Both the position numbers and the translations under genes were made by a program. Source: a virus. Taken from it: DNA of 27,760 nucleotides. Below, piece by piece: positions 6,839-14,071 of the stretch. The stretch's first letter is position 1. Each line of letters opens with the position of its first letter. A model generated the notes under the pieces. It had not been told where the DNA came from. It worked only from the letters and a program-made list of their open reading frames with translations, and made no database searches. The stretch is from positions 1 through 27,760 of the IMG/VR virus record IMGVR_UViG_3300025647_000209. One strand, 5' to 3'.

Positions 6839-7717
6839 TTACTCTACTGTTAAAGTTCCACTTACGTTAAATGTACCAATTTTATCTCCTGTAGGTCCAT
6901 CTGTAGTAACTGTATTACTTCCTGGAGCAACAGTTAAAGTTACATCAGAAGGTCCTCTTACAATAATAATACCTGATCCTCCGGCTCCAGATGCTTTACC
7001 TGGATAACTTGGGGCAGGGCCTCCACCGCCTCCGCCGCCTCCGCCGCCGAGTCCGTTTGATCCCGGGCTTCCGCCACTCGAGTTATTTCCTCCCGAACCA
7101 CCGCCGCCAGATCCTCCTGACGCATTTCCGCTTCCAGTGGGAGTTTCTAAACCACCAGCACCGCCTCCGCCACGAGTTACTGATGAACCTGTTATTGAAT
7201 TAGCTACTCCATTTCCTCCAGATCTTGGTTGTCCAGTTTGACCTGATCCACCGCCGCCTCCAGCAGGACCTGGTCCTCCTGGATTTCCTTCTGGTGGTGT
7301 GTATCCTCCAGCATTTCCTGCTCCATTACCGTTTCCACCTCCAGATCCTCCTGGATCACCTGTTCCATCTCTTGTTCCCATTCCTCCACCTGTAGAAGAA
7401 AAATTACCATCTAAATAAGCAATAGTAGAATTTCCACCTGGACTCTGATTAGGAGCGTCATAATTTGGGCCTGTTGCTCCTGCTCCTCCTGATCCTACAG
7501 TAATTGTGTAAGGTTCTCCAGATACAAAACTAAGTTTAGTTCCACCAGGAAAAGAAGTTCTTTGACCTCCTGCTCCTCCGCCTCCAGAGTTGTAAGCATT
7601 TCCGCCTCCACCGCCTCCGGATAAAATTAAATAATCTAGTTCAAGAATTTTTTTACCGCCAGCTGACAAACCAAAAGCTTTTACCGCTCCAGCTGCTCTA
7701 GAACCTAAAATTGGCAT
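6839..7717 (-). CDS. Glycine-rich tail fibre/tip protein
   Basis: This 292-residue protein is about half Gly and Ser from residue 34 on. It has an N-terminal domain (MPILGSRAAGAVKAFGLSAG), then YLILSGGGGGG, which is the standard entry of glycine-rich phage tail domains, long poly-Gly runs with Pro (GNPGGPGPAGGG, SPGSNGLGG), then GSGIIIVRGPSDVTLTVAPG and a C-terminal beta part. Such regions form polyglycine-II bundles in known receptor-binding tail proteins, so it most likely contacts the host surface. A ribosome-binding site (GGAGG) precedes ATG 7717. The DNA is strikingly more G/C-rich than its surroundings. It is a plausible target of the neighbouring hydroxylase-like genes, by inference. 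Confidence 0.85.
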   Translation of the reverse strand: MPILGSRAAGAVKAFGLSAGGKKILELDYLILSGGGGGGNAYNSGGGGAGGQRTSFPGGTKLSFVSGEPYTITVGSGGAGATGPNYDAPNQSPGGNSTIAYLDGNFSSTGGGMGTRDGTGDPGGSGGGNGNGAGNAGGYTPPEGNPGGPGPAGGGGGSGQTGQPRSGGNGVANSITGSSVTRGGGGAGGLETPTGSGNASGGSGGGGSGGNNSSGGSPGSNGLGGGGGGGGGGPAPSYPGKASGAGGSGIIIVRGPSDVTLTVAPGSNTVTTDGPTGDKIGTFNVSGTLTVE

Positions 7718-7735
7718 TTTTTTATATTCCTCCTA

Positions 7736-8809
7736 TTATGCAAACTGTGTTTGTGCTGCTAAAACAGTAAATGTTGCAGATCCTGTTTTTATAACAGTAT
7801 ATGAATAAACATCAGTGCTACTAGCGTTTCCTGCAGTAGGTGCAGAACCGCCTTGCCATATTGGAGTTACTCCAGATCCATCAATTTGTACTGCTGAATT
7901 ATAATAAGCTGTTCCACCTTGAGGTACTGCATGAACAACAGTAATTGACTCTCCTGTGTCCATAATTGAATCAAGTGAATTAGAACCATCTCCTCTAATA
8001 TTTAGAGTCCAGTTTCCTGACGCATCTGTTGTAAAATTCCAAACAGCCTGAGTAATAACATCATAGTTAACTGTTCCTGTAGCAGCTGTCGCTTCAGTAG
8101 TAACTTTTTCAGCTACATGTTGAATTTTACCTGCTCCATTAAAAGTTATTCTTCCAATTCCTTTTGGAGTTAAATTTAAATCAACATTAGTGTCACCACC
8201 TGTTGCTGATACATTTGGAGCATTTCCAGTCGCAGCATTTGTTACTGTTAATTCGTTAACAGCAGATGCAGTTGTAGCAAATTTAATTTGCTCTAAACCG
8301 TTTTCATCTCCAATGAAGTTTCCATTATCAATTAAAATATTGTTTCCGTTTGCATCTAAGTTACCACCTAATTGAGGTGTAGTATCTTCAACAATATCTT
8401 TTAAGAAAAATACATCAACAACATTTGTTCCATCAGAATAAACCATTACTGATTTACCTGCAGGTATTGTTACACCTGATCCAGAAACTGTTTTAAAAGT
8501 TAAAGTAAAACCTGCTCTTGTTGTACCATCTACAACAATGTAAGTTTTTTCAATTCCATCTGGTACATTAACACTTCTATTTGCTGCTAAAGTTCCAGTT
8601 AATTTTAATACAATGTTTCTAGCATTTGATAATGCAGCTTGAGACATAGTTAAAGTTACATCTGCTGATGCAACATCGATAGCTTCATAACCTGCAATTG
8701 CTTGTTGTAATAAGTTTAAATTTGTATTTGTTTTATCTCCCCATGTACCCGAGTTTTCACCCGTTACCATCAGTTCGAGTTTTAAATCTGTAGAATAACT
8801 TGATGCCAT
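7736..8809 (-). CDS. Tail fibre protein
   Basis: This 357-residue protein opens with SYSTDLKLELMVTGENSGTW, followed by GDKTNTNLNLLQQAIAG. That N-terminal block is, to my knowledge, one of the most typical tail fibre starts in marine phages, and probably the virion attachment domain. Residues about 60-130 are beta-strand-rich (NIVLKLTGTLAANRSVNVPD, YIVVDGTTRAGFTLTFKTVS), then LGGNLDANGNNILIDNGN, a fibre-shaft repeat style, and a C-terminal Ser/Thr-rich beta region. It lies upstream of the glycine-rich tip gene, so the two probably form one fibre. It ends in a short VLAAQTQFA tail. No chaperone-like peptidase domain is visible. Confidence 0.85.
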   Translation of the reverse strand: MASSYSTDLKLELMVTGENSGTWGDKTNTNLNLLQQAIAGYEAIDVASADVTLTMSQAALSNARNIVLKLTGTLAANRSVNVPDGIEKTYIVVDGTTRAGFTLTFKTVSGSGVTIPAGKSVMVYSDGTNVVDVFFLKDIVEDTTPQLGGNLDANGNNILIDNGNFIGDENGLEQIKFATTASAVNELTVTNAATGNAPNVSATGGDTNVDLNLTPKGIGRITFNGAGKIQHVAEKVTTEATAATGTVNYDVITQAVWNFTTDASGNWTLNIRGDGSNSLDSIMDTGESITVVHAVPQGGTAYYNSAVQIDGSGVTPIWQGGSAPTAGNASSTDVYSYTVIKTGSATFTVLAAQTQFA

Positions 8810-8849
8810 AATTTTTATCCTTTTTTATAATATTTAAATTTTATTTCCA

Positions 8850-10175
8850 TTACGCTGCTATGTCAACTACTGTCCAAGTAGGAGCAGTTCCTGGATCAAC
8901 AACAGCCCACGCGTTTATACCCATTATACCCGTACTTACTGTGCTTGTCACTCCTGTAGGTTCAACAATTATACTAATACCTGCAGCATAGTCACCTATT
9001 TCGAATGGCCCTAATTGTTGACCTGTTACTTGAACATTAACATTTGTAAAGGCATCTTCATTACCAATAGCTGTTGTTATTTGTTCACCTGTTAAATTTA
9101 GTGTTGCTGTACCTGATATACTTACATCTTCAACATTAGTTGTAGTTGCAATACCTATAACATCTACTTCAACACTAGGTGTAGCAACTTCTTCACCACC
9201 TATTCCAATATCAGTTCCAACACCTTGACCCCATTGACCTTCTCCATATGGAGCATAACCCCAATTTACAGCAGAGGCTGTTCTTACTTGTACTTCAATA
9301 TTTGGACCACCAAATACTCCGTCAGTAGAAATATTTAACTCTTCACCAGTAAATGAATAGATAGAAGCTTGTTCTAATGTATCTGTAGTTACATTTATTT
9401 CTTCACCTGTTAATGTAACTGAACCTGTACCTGTATTTTCAGTTTCAGTACCTGTAATAATAGTGATACCATCTCCAACGCCCCATTGACCTGCGCCCCA
9501 GTATTCTGTTCCCCACTCATCATTTGCTGGAGAACTAACTTCAACAACAACTAATTCACCTGCAAATACTCCGTCAGTATCTATATCTAATTGAGTTAAT
9601 GGATTTAAAGTTACTAAAACAGATGTTCCAGCAGTTTCATTTCCTGTAGTTATGCTTCTTTGTTGACCTGTTACATTAACATTTGCATTTGCTTCAATTG
9701 TAACTGTATCTGTTGTTGTGTTAATTAATTGACCTGTTAATTGAACTTCTGGAGAAGATAATTCACCCCATTCTCCTGCACCCCAATATAAACCACCCCA
9801 ACCTATTTGTATTTGAGCATCAACTGTTACTGATTCAACAACTGTATTAATTTGATTACCTTGAAGTTGAAGAGTACCTAAAATACCCCAACCATTTACA
9901 CCCCAAGTTTGTCTTCCCCAACCTGAATTAATCTCACCATCTACGGTTTCTTCTCCCAAAGATGTAGCTATTTGAATTCCAGAAACTTCAGCACCATTAT
10001 CAGTAAGATTACCCCAAAGGTTAGCTCCCCACTGTTGACCTCCCCATCCATTTAAGGGAAAAGCCGCTACATCATTAGTTGAAATTGAAATTGTATTACT
10101 ACTTGGGGTAATTGTATTTAAATTACTTTCCCATGAGTTAGAACCCCAGGTGTATTGCCCCCAAGTAGTAGACAT
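8850..10175 (-). CDS. WG-triad repeat virion protein
   Basis: This 441-residue protein carries six triads of Trp spaced exactly five residues apart: W5/10/15, 44/49/54, 86/91/96, 126/131/136, 221/226/231 and 305/Y310/315, of the form GWGxxxWGxxxWG. Between them run Thr/Val-rich beta repeats containing TGEE[IL]N(V/I)(T/S)T or TGQQ. It ends INAWAVVDPGTAPTWTVVDI. Proteins with this W-G pattern occur in many marine phages as virion, probably tail, structural proteins; the exact position in the particle is not known to me. It sits between the 143-residue virion protein and the tail fibre gene. A ribosome-binding site (AAGGAG) lies before ATG 10175. Confidence 0.8.
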   Translation of the reverse strand: MSTTWGQYTWGSNSWESNLNTITPSSNTISISTNDVAAFPLNGWGGQQWGANLWGNLTDNGAEVSGIQIATSLGEETVDGEINSGWGRQTWGVNGWGILGTLQLQGNQINTVVESVTVDAQIQIGWGGLYWGAGEWGELSSPEVQLTGQLINTTTDTVTIEANANVNVTGQQRSITTGNETAGTSVLVTLNPLTQLDIDTDGVFAGELVVVEVSSPANDEWGTEYWGAGQWGVGDGITIITGTETENTGTGSVTLTGEEINVTTDTLEQASIYSFTGEELNISTDGVFGGPNIEVQVRTASAVNWGYAPYGEGQWGQGVGTDIGIGGEEVATPSVEVDVIGIATTTNVEDVSISGTATLNLTGEQITTAIGNEDAFTNVNVQVTGQQLGPFEIGDYAAGISIIVEPTGVTSTVSTGIMGINAWAVVDPGTAPTWTVVDIAA

Positions 10176-10187
10176 TCATACTTCTCC

Positions 10188-10619
10188 TTATGCAATTCTT
10201 AAAATTGCTGACGAAGAAGTAAAGTTTGGAAATTGTATAGTAAAAGTTCCAGAAGTTGCAGTTTTATCAGAACCAAAATCTAAAACACAAACTGCTTTTT
10301 TAGCTTCAGTTGAGTTATAGATTAAAGCACCTCTCGCAGTTAATGTTACTCCTGTGAAAGATAAATCTGCAAAGTCAACGATAGCGACTCCGCCTGTTGC
10401 TAGTGAAACTTGTTGTGATTGTAATACACCGCCTCCAGCTACGTACTGGCCTGTATTTGCCACTTCACTTGTTGCTGTGTATGAAGTCGTAGCTGAACTT
10501 AAAACTGCGACTGATGTGTATAATCCTAATTTAAATACGTCACCACCTGACTCTAAATCGTGAATACCTTGTAGTATTTCTGATTTAAAAGAATTGGCTA
10601 CTGCTTGTGAAATTGCCAT
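10188..10619 (-). CDS. Virion structural protein, 143 residues
   Basis: It reads MAISQAVANSFKSEILQGIH, then DVFKLGLYTSVAVLSSATTS, and later TLTARGALIYNSTEAKKAVC, followed by VLDFGSDKTATSG. The block 'FK-LYTS..L...T..Y..T.EV...Y..GG..L' with 'ARGALIYN...V.VLDFG' is a common marine-phage structural protein of about 140 residues, likely a tail or neck component. It is preceded by GGAGAAAAAACATT at ATG 10619. Beta-rich throughout, no membrane segment. Twelve bases separate its stop from the WG-repeat gene. The precise role is inferred from context. Confidence 0.78.
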   Translation of the reverse strand: MAISQAVANSFKSEILQGIHDLESGGDVFKLGLYTSVAVLSSATTSYTATSEVANTGQYVAGGGVLQSQQVSLATGGVAIVDFADLSFTGVTLTARGALIYNSTEAKKAVCVLDFGSDKTATSGTFTIQFPNFTSSSAILRIA

Positions 10620-10649
10620 AATGTTTTTTCTCCTTAATGTTTAAAATCT

Positions 10650-11348
10650 TTAATTATTTGGTGAAGGCGAAGGTATTTTAACTCTAGGCACTCCATCCAT
10701 ATACTCATCTCTACGTCTTCTGCCCATTTGCTCTAACGCAAAGCTTTGTATAGCTACATTATACTTGTCAGAATAGACTTTGTACATATCCATCGGCCCT
10801 TTTAAAAACTCATAGGCTTGGCACATAGTAGCATAAAACAATAAATCAGGAACATTATCAGATAAGTAAGTTGTGGTATTGGTAGCTGATAAGTGATCAG
10901 GTGTATAAATATAACTTAATTGAACTTGATATTGAGCATTTGGTGTAGGAGCCATAATAACTGAAGTTTCCTTCCACATTGCATAATATTTAGGAACTCC
11001 TGTAGCTCCTGTTGAATTATATTCAAATATAAAGGTTGTATCTCTTTTGTCTAAATATTCTTTAGTTGTAGGACTTTGAGAAGAATCATAAACTAAAAAA
11101 GACCTAACAATAATAGCTCTTCTAGTAGAAGTTACTCCAGAAGAAGCAGTAACATTAGGAAGTAATAAGTAAGGTGAATTAATATTAAGATTTGCTGTTG
11201 CATATTCTCTAGCATAGTCAGCATCGACTTCTCTAAAAATACGAAGTTCAGCATCTCTAATCATACTATCTAAAATAGAATCAGTTAATACATTTGAATC
11301 TACTTCAGTGTAATCTCTAACTTTTTGTAATAATTCAGCAAAGGTCAT
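10650..11348 (-). CDS. Head-tail adaptor-like protein (gp4-related)
   Basis: This 232-residue protein begins MTFAELLQKVRDYTEVDSNV and continues LTDSILDSMIRDAELRIFRE. That helical N-terminus, followed by a beta domain (YLLLPNVTASSGVTS, IIVRSFLVYD, FIFEYNSTG) and a final helical part (LPDLLFYATMCQAYEFLKGP-like), is what I associate with phage adaptor proteins in P22-like and SU10-like podoviruses, which form the ring below the portal. It ends in a basic segment (MGRRRRDEYMDG). It lies beside a second adaptor-like gene (11694-12368) and one base after the gene at 11350. Confidence 0.7.
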   Translation of the reverse strand: MTFAELLQKVRDYTEVDSNVLTDSILDSMIRDAELRIFREVDADYAREYATANLNINSPYLLLPNVTASSGVTSTRRAIIVRSFLVYDSSQSPTTKEYLDKRDTTFIFEYNSTGATGVPKYYAMWKETSVIMAPTPNAQYQVQLSYIYTPDHLSATNTTTYLSDNVPDLLFYATMCQAYEFLKGPMDMYKVYSDKYNVAIQSFALEQMGRRRRDEYMDGVPRVKIPSPSPNN

Positions 11349-11349
11349 A

Positions 11350-11694
11350 TTATGATATTACTATTGTAACTCTCCCTGTTCTAGTACCTACTTGTCTTTT
11401 ATTATTTTCTTCTAATGGAGAAGTATCAGGTTGCATTCCATTTGATAAAAATTGTCCATCCCAATATTGAGGATCTAAATAAACTGTTACAGGTGCAGCT
11501 CTTTGTGGTCTTGCATTCCATAGTGCAACAGGATCTGCCATATGTGGTTTAGGATCTAGTTGTGGGTGTTTAGCTTCAAATTCAGATATATGTACCCAAG
11601 AACCATTCCATTCTTTTACCATTTCTCTATATGGAAAAGCTTGTCCTGATCTATCAGATATGGATTGTGAATATTTACCTTTTGCGTATGCCAT
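11350..11694 (-). CDS. Conserved small structural-region protein, 114 residues
   Basis: The protein begins MAYAKGKYSQSISDRSGQAF and continues PYREMVKEWNGSWVHISEFE, then KHPQLDPKP. I recognise this block from marine and freshwater phage genomes, where it sits between two adaptor-like genes, as here. The length (114) and Trp/Pro-rich makeup suggest a small minor virion or neck protein. Its start overlaps the upstream adaptor-like stop (TAATG), and its stop lies one base before the downstream adaptor-like start. No biochemical role is known to me. Confidence 0.75.
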   Translation of the reverse strand: MAYAKGKYSQSISDRSGQAFPYREMVKEWNGSWVHISEFEAKHPQLDPKPHMADPVALWNARPQRAAPVTVYLDPQYWDGQFLSNGMQPDTSPLEENNKRQVGTRTGRVTIVIS

Positions 11695-12368
11695 TATGAT
11701 CCTTGTGGGTAATAAACATTAGGTGTGATGTAAACAGATGTTCTTTGACCATCTTCATCTAATGCTCTTTTTAATTCATCTTCATATAACATTTTTAACA
11801 TTTGAACTCTATCTAGTGCAATTTTTTGTGATAAATAAAATGCTAATCCTGAAACCATACAAGGATAAAATCTAAATGGCATATCAGTTGTATTGGAGTA
11901 AGCTCCTGCATCTTGTATTCTTGCAAGATAATAATAGAATATATTCGTCACGGCGCTCGTATCAGGAGCCAGATATAAACTTATAGTTGGTGTAATTTGT
12001 CTGTTTACGTAATACTGAGAAGGAGTTCCTGTATCAGTCTTATTTGGAATAGCAATATATTCAGATCTAGAAATTTTAGTTAATGTTTGTTGAGTACCAC
12101 CTGTTGTAGTTACAACAGCTTCAAGTACATCATTACAATCACTTGGTGTATTGTAAGTTGCTGTTCCGTTTACAAGAGTTAATGTTTCTGATTTTACTTT
12201 CCAAAGATTAATTCCTCTATTTCCCCATTCAGAAAATAAAAGATTTAAACTTCTTCTAGCAGATTTAATATCGTGACCTGAATTAGTTCTTACACCACAT
12301 CTTTCGTAAGCTTCTTCAATAGCTTCGTCAATCGTGATATTAAACGATGTAGTTCCCGATGTAGCCAT
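11694..12368 (-). CDS. P22 gp4-like tail accessory factor
   Basis: This 224-residue protein starts MATSGTTSFNITIDEAIEEA and continues YERCGVRTNSGHDIKSARRS followed by LNLLFSEWGNRGINLWKVKS. The pattern of an AIEEAYERCG helix, an ARR-LN-LF-EW--RG-NLW helix and 'TLTLVNGTATYNTPSD' matches gp4-type tail accessory proteins, which bind the portal and seal the neck of short-tailed phages. P22 gp4 also has peptidoglycan-cutting activity, but no catalytic residue set can be checked here. The remainder contains PFRFYPCMVSGLAFYLSQKI, the typical helical part. TAATG coupling to the next gene. Confidence 0.82.
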   Translation of the reverse strand: MATSGTTSFNITIDEAIEEAYERCGVRTNSGHDIKSARRSLNLLFSEWGNRGINLWKVKSETLTLVNGTATYNTPSDCNDVLEAVVTTTGGTQQTLTKISRSEYIAIPNKTDTGTPSQYYVNRQITPTISLYLAPDTSAVTNIFYYYLARIQDAGAYSNTTDMPFRFYPCMVSGLAFYLSQKIALDRVQMLKMLYEDELKRALDEDGQRTSVYITPNVYYPQGS

Positions 12369-12377
12369 TTCATAACC

Positions 12378-12530
12378 TTACGCTTTAATTGCTTCTTGTA
12401 ATTCTAAAGGTAATTTTTTTTGAGCTGTAGTAAGTTTTCCAGTTTTAGCTTTCATCATCTTACCGTATTTAGCTTTTCCAATTTTACCAGTCATTTTGTA
12501 GGCTTTGTGCCCACCACCCATTTTCATCAT
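12378..12530 (-). CDS. Basic Lys/Gly-rich 50-residue protein
   Basis: Too short for most gene finders but well supported by a GGAG ribosome-binding site seven bases before ATG 12530. It reads MMKMGGGHKAYKMTGKIGKA, then KYGKMMKAKTGKL, ending ELQEAIKA. The first 33 residues are Lys/Gly/Met-rich with the 'MGGG' signature seen in small basic proteins of marine phages, sometimes proposed to bind packaged DNA; the last 15 residues could form an amphipathic helix. It lies between the 92-residue gene and the gp4-like gene. Function unknown. Confidence 0.65.
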   Translation of the reverse strand: MMKMGGGHKAYKMTGKIGKAKYGKMMKAKTGKLTTAQKKLPLELQEAIKA

Positions 12531-12570
12531 AATAAACTCCTTAATTGATATAGTATAATAACACTATGAC

Positions 12571-12849
12571 TTACTTTAGTAAATCTCCATAATAAGATAC
12601 TAAGCTAGGGTTAGATAATTCAATATCTGCTGAATCGTGTTTTACAAATTTACCAAAATACTCACTTCTTTTTTTATATTCACCAGAAGTTTCAGTTTCC
12701 ATAATTGGTCTATGTGATTTAGCGTGATCAACTGATAAACCTTTTTGTGCTTTTTTTGGTTTAGGAACACAGTTAGGTACTTTTCTACCATTCTTAGTTT
12801 TCATACCAACCATTTCGTATCCTTCCCAACAAGGTCCTTTTTTAGCCAT
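12571..12849 (-). CDS. Conserved hypothetical, KKGPCWEGYEMVG protein
   Basis: This 92-residue protein opens AKKGPCWEGYEMVGMKTKNG followed by RKVPNCVPKPKK. The 'CWEGYEMVG-MK-KNGRKVPNCVP' block is familiar from marine phages and contains two conserved Cys (C7, C27), which may pair or bind metal. The rest is charged (DHAKSHRPIMETETSG) and it ends SYYGDLLK, loosely like the DYIKDLL tails described in the findings. Start ATG 12849 overlaps the preceding 31-residue gene's stop (TAATG). Role unknown; position in the microprotein block between endolysin and adaptor. Confidence 0.75.
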   Translation of the reverse strand: MAKKGPCWEGYEMVGMKTKNGRKVPNCVPKPKKAQKGLSVDHAKSHRPIMETETSGEYKKRSEYFGKFVKHDSADIELSNPSLVSYYGDLLK

Positions 12850-12944
12850 TAGATACCTTCCTCCAAAAATACTTTAGTTTTTTTACAAGCACATTGCTTA
12901 ATATTAAAAATCTTGCAAATTATTTCTTTAATCTTTTTCATCAT
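12849..12944 (-). CDS. Possible 31-residue Cys-containing protein
   Basis: ATG 12944 opens MMKKIKEIICKIFNIKQCAC, then KKTKVFLEEGI and TAA at 12851-12849, which overlaps the next gene as TAATG. The basic/hydrophobic N-terminus (KKIKEIICKIF) and a CxC pair look similar to very small membrane-active or Cys-bearing phage peptides. No clear ribosome-binding site precedes it, and it is only 31 codons, so it could be chance; the overlap with the downstream gene is the main support. Confidence 0.45.
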   Translation of the reverse strand: MMKKIKEIICKIFNIKQCACKKTKVFLEEGI

Positions 12945-12951
12945 AATTTTT

Positions 12952-12961
12952 AGTGGCCACT
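12952..12961. repeat. 10-base perfect palindrome AGTGGCCACT
   Basis: AGTGGCCACT is its own reverse complement and lies eight bases upstream of the 31-residue gene. G/C-rich palindromes stand out in such AT-rich DNA. It could be an operator or a restriction-type site, or chance. It is too short to be a terminator. Confidence 0.3.
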
Positions 12962-13007
12962 TTGAGAGTGTATAACTTCTCTTCATTGCGGTTATATAAC
13001 TTTTTAG

Positions 13008-13036
13008 ATTTTACCACTTTAGACCTAAAGAGTAAA
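13008..13036 (-). promoter_or_regulatory. Weak sigma70-like promoter candidate
   Basis: Minus strand TTTACT (13036-13031), 17-base spacer, TAAAAT (13013-13008), in the 95-base gap between the 53-residue and 31-residue genes. The -10 is five of six to consensus; the -35 is four of six. AT-rich DNA yields many such matches, so this is only a candidate for expressing the adaptor/tail block. Confidence 0.3.
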
Positions 13037-13039
13037 CTT

Positions 13040-13201
13040 CTAAGCTTTTCTGCTATTGGGTTTCTTTTTTTTCGCATGAGCAGAATCTTTCATTAATCTG
13101 CCGTTAGGCATATAGTGATAACCTGCAGGTGCTTTTTTCTTTCTAGCTCCTCTAAGTTTACCATCTATTTGTTGCGTCATCTGTGATCTTGATATTGCCA
13201 T
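13040..13201 (-). CDS. Basic 53-residue protein sharing capsid N-terminus
   Basis: ATG 13201 opens MAISRSQMTQQIDGKLRGAR, then KKKAPAGYHYMPNGRLMKDS and a Lys-rich end, TAG at 13042-13040. The start overlaps the endolysin stop (TAATG). The first seven residues, MAISRSQ, are identical to those of the major capsid protein (15402-16334), encoded with partly different codons. The segment AGYHYMPNGRLMKD followed by Lys/Arg-rich sequence is typical of small basic marine-phage proteins, and a role with DNA or in the head is possible. It is short, so homologue conservation would be the test. Confidence 0.65.
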   Translation of the reverse strand: MAISRSQMTQQIDGKLRGARKKKAPAGYHYMPNGRLMKDSAHAKKKKPNSRKA

Positions 13202-13677
13202 TATATTAAATCCTTTACCTTACCTAATATAGGTTTATATTTAGTTTGTCCATCTTTTTTAAATGCGTGTAAAAAACTAGCTCTTCTATCTTCTGCTACC
13301 CAACTACAGTGGATCCACCCGCTTGAAGGTTCTCCTGGAGTGTAGTACTCAAGGATAAGCTGGTCATACGGAAGTTCCCTATGTATCCATTCAGCAACTT
13401 CTGCATTATCTACACCAGGACATTCAAAATCTGCTGCTTCTCCTTTTGTATGTTGAGAATTTATTGAACTATTAATAGCTAAACATAATTCTGGAGAGCG
13501 ATATCCTGAAGTAACTGTAACTCTTCCAAATCTATCTCTTACTGGTTGTAATATATTTTCACAAAGTAATTTAAGTTTTTCTATTTGTCCCGCATTAGGA
13601 TTATTATTAATTCCTTTACGAATAGCTGTGTCTGATTTAATTAACTCTGAAAGAGTAAAGTTACGGGTAAGGTTCAT
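13201..13677 (-). CDS. M15-type peptidase endolysin
   Basis: This 158-residue protein has the D-Ala-D-Ala carboxypeptidase (peptidase M15A) pattern. SGYRSPELCLAINSSINSQH leads into H76-x6-D83 (HTKGEAADF), a catalytic acidic residue is likely around E110 (LILEYY), and WIHCSW supplies H123 as the third zinc ligand. Such proteins cut peptidoglycan peptide cross-links and act as phage endolysins. There is no signal peptide, so export would depend on a holin. Neighbours include a membrane/coiled-coil protein and several microproteins, and both ends are TAATG-coupled. It ends GKVKDLI; the codons for KDL (AAGGATTTA) double as a ribosome-binding site for the next gene. Confidence 0.9.
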   Translation of the reverse strand: MNLTRNFTLSELIKSDTAIRKGINNNPNAGQIEKLKLLCENILQPVRDRFGRVTVTSGYRSPELCLAINSSINSQHTKGEAADFECPGVDNAEVAEWIHRELPYDQLILEYYTPGEPSSGWIHCSWVAEDRRASFLHAFKKDGQTKYKPILGKVKDLI

Positions 13678-13895
13678 TATTTTGGTTTTATAATTTTACT
13701 TATACTTTTACTACCATCTATATTTTTTTCAAGTTCTGCTTCTACTTCACCACACATAAACTGTTTGTTAGTCATATCCATATTTCTAGTGGCTTCTCTT
13801 TTCATTTTTAAACAGGTAGATAAATTATCTTGTATTCTGTGTTCTACAAGTTCTCCACCTATAAATAAACAAAGTGCAATAACTGTTTGTATCAT
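13677..13895 (-). CDS. Small protein with hydrophobic N-terminus, 72 residues
   Basis: It begins MIQTVIALCLFIGGELVEHR, a hydrophobic stretch (residues 2-15) that could be a membrane anchor or uncleaved signal, followed by charged helix CLKMKREATRNMDMTNKQFM and C48. It lies directly upstream of the endolysin, overlapping it as TAATG, and overlaps the preceding gene as ATGA. Small membrane proteins beside endolysins often serve in lysis (spanin- or holin-like). That is inference; a lipobox was not found. Confidence 0.7.
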   Translation of the reverse strand: MIQTVIALCLFIGGELVEHRIQDNLSTCLKMKREATRNMDMTNKQFMCGEVEAELEKNIDGSKSISKIIKPK

Positions 13896-14071
13896 CCTAC
13901 AATTTTTCCCTTGTTAGGTCCATTTTTAATAACATATTTTTGTGTACCACCAGCACCTATATCAACTTCTTTTCTTAAGTACTGAAAAAATTTCATTTGT
14001 TTTCGAGATTCAGTTTTTTTTAAACTATGTTTAATCATCATATTTTTATTTATCTTTTCTCTATCAGACAT
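13892..14071 (-). CDS. Small basic protein, 59 residues
   Basis: Starting at ATG 14071 gives MSDREKINKNMMIKHSLKKT followed by ESRKQMKFFQYLRKEVDIGA, ending GGTQKYVIKNGPNKGKIVG. An upstream TTG at 14083 also continues the frame, but ATG 14071 follows a GGAGG ribosome-binding site and makes a TAATG junction with the preceding 35-residue gene. Basic, helical N-terminal half; the end has the Gly/Lys-rich form common in this phage. Function unknown. Confidence 0.68.
   Translation of the reverse strand: MSDREKINKNMMIKHSLKKTESRKQMKFFQYLRKEVDIGAGGTQKYVIKNGPNKGKIVG

Noticed and set aside
6991-7410. Alternative frames (one plus, one minus) inside the glycine-rich tail gene
   Set aside because: They arise from the repeated CCX/GGX codons of the Gly-rich gene and have Arg/Leu- or Glu/Leu-rich repeat sequence with no ribosome site.
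6839-7717. Repeated CCTCC/CCGCC units as a possible CRISPR or tandem repeat array
   Set aside because: The units are irregular, in frame, and encode glycine; no spacers of fixed length exist.
12531-12570. ATAGT...ACTAT inverted repeat as a terminator
   Set aside because: Five-base A/T arms are too weak to mean much in AT-rich DNA.
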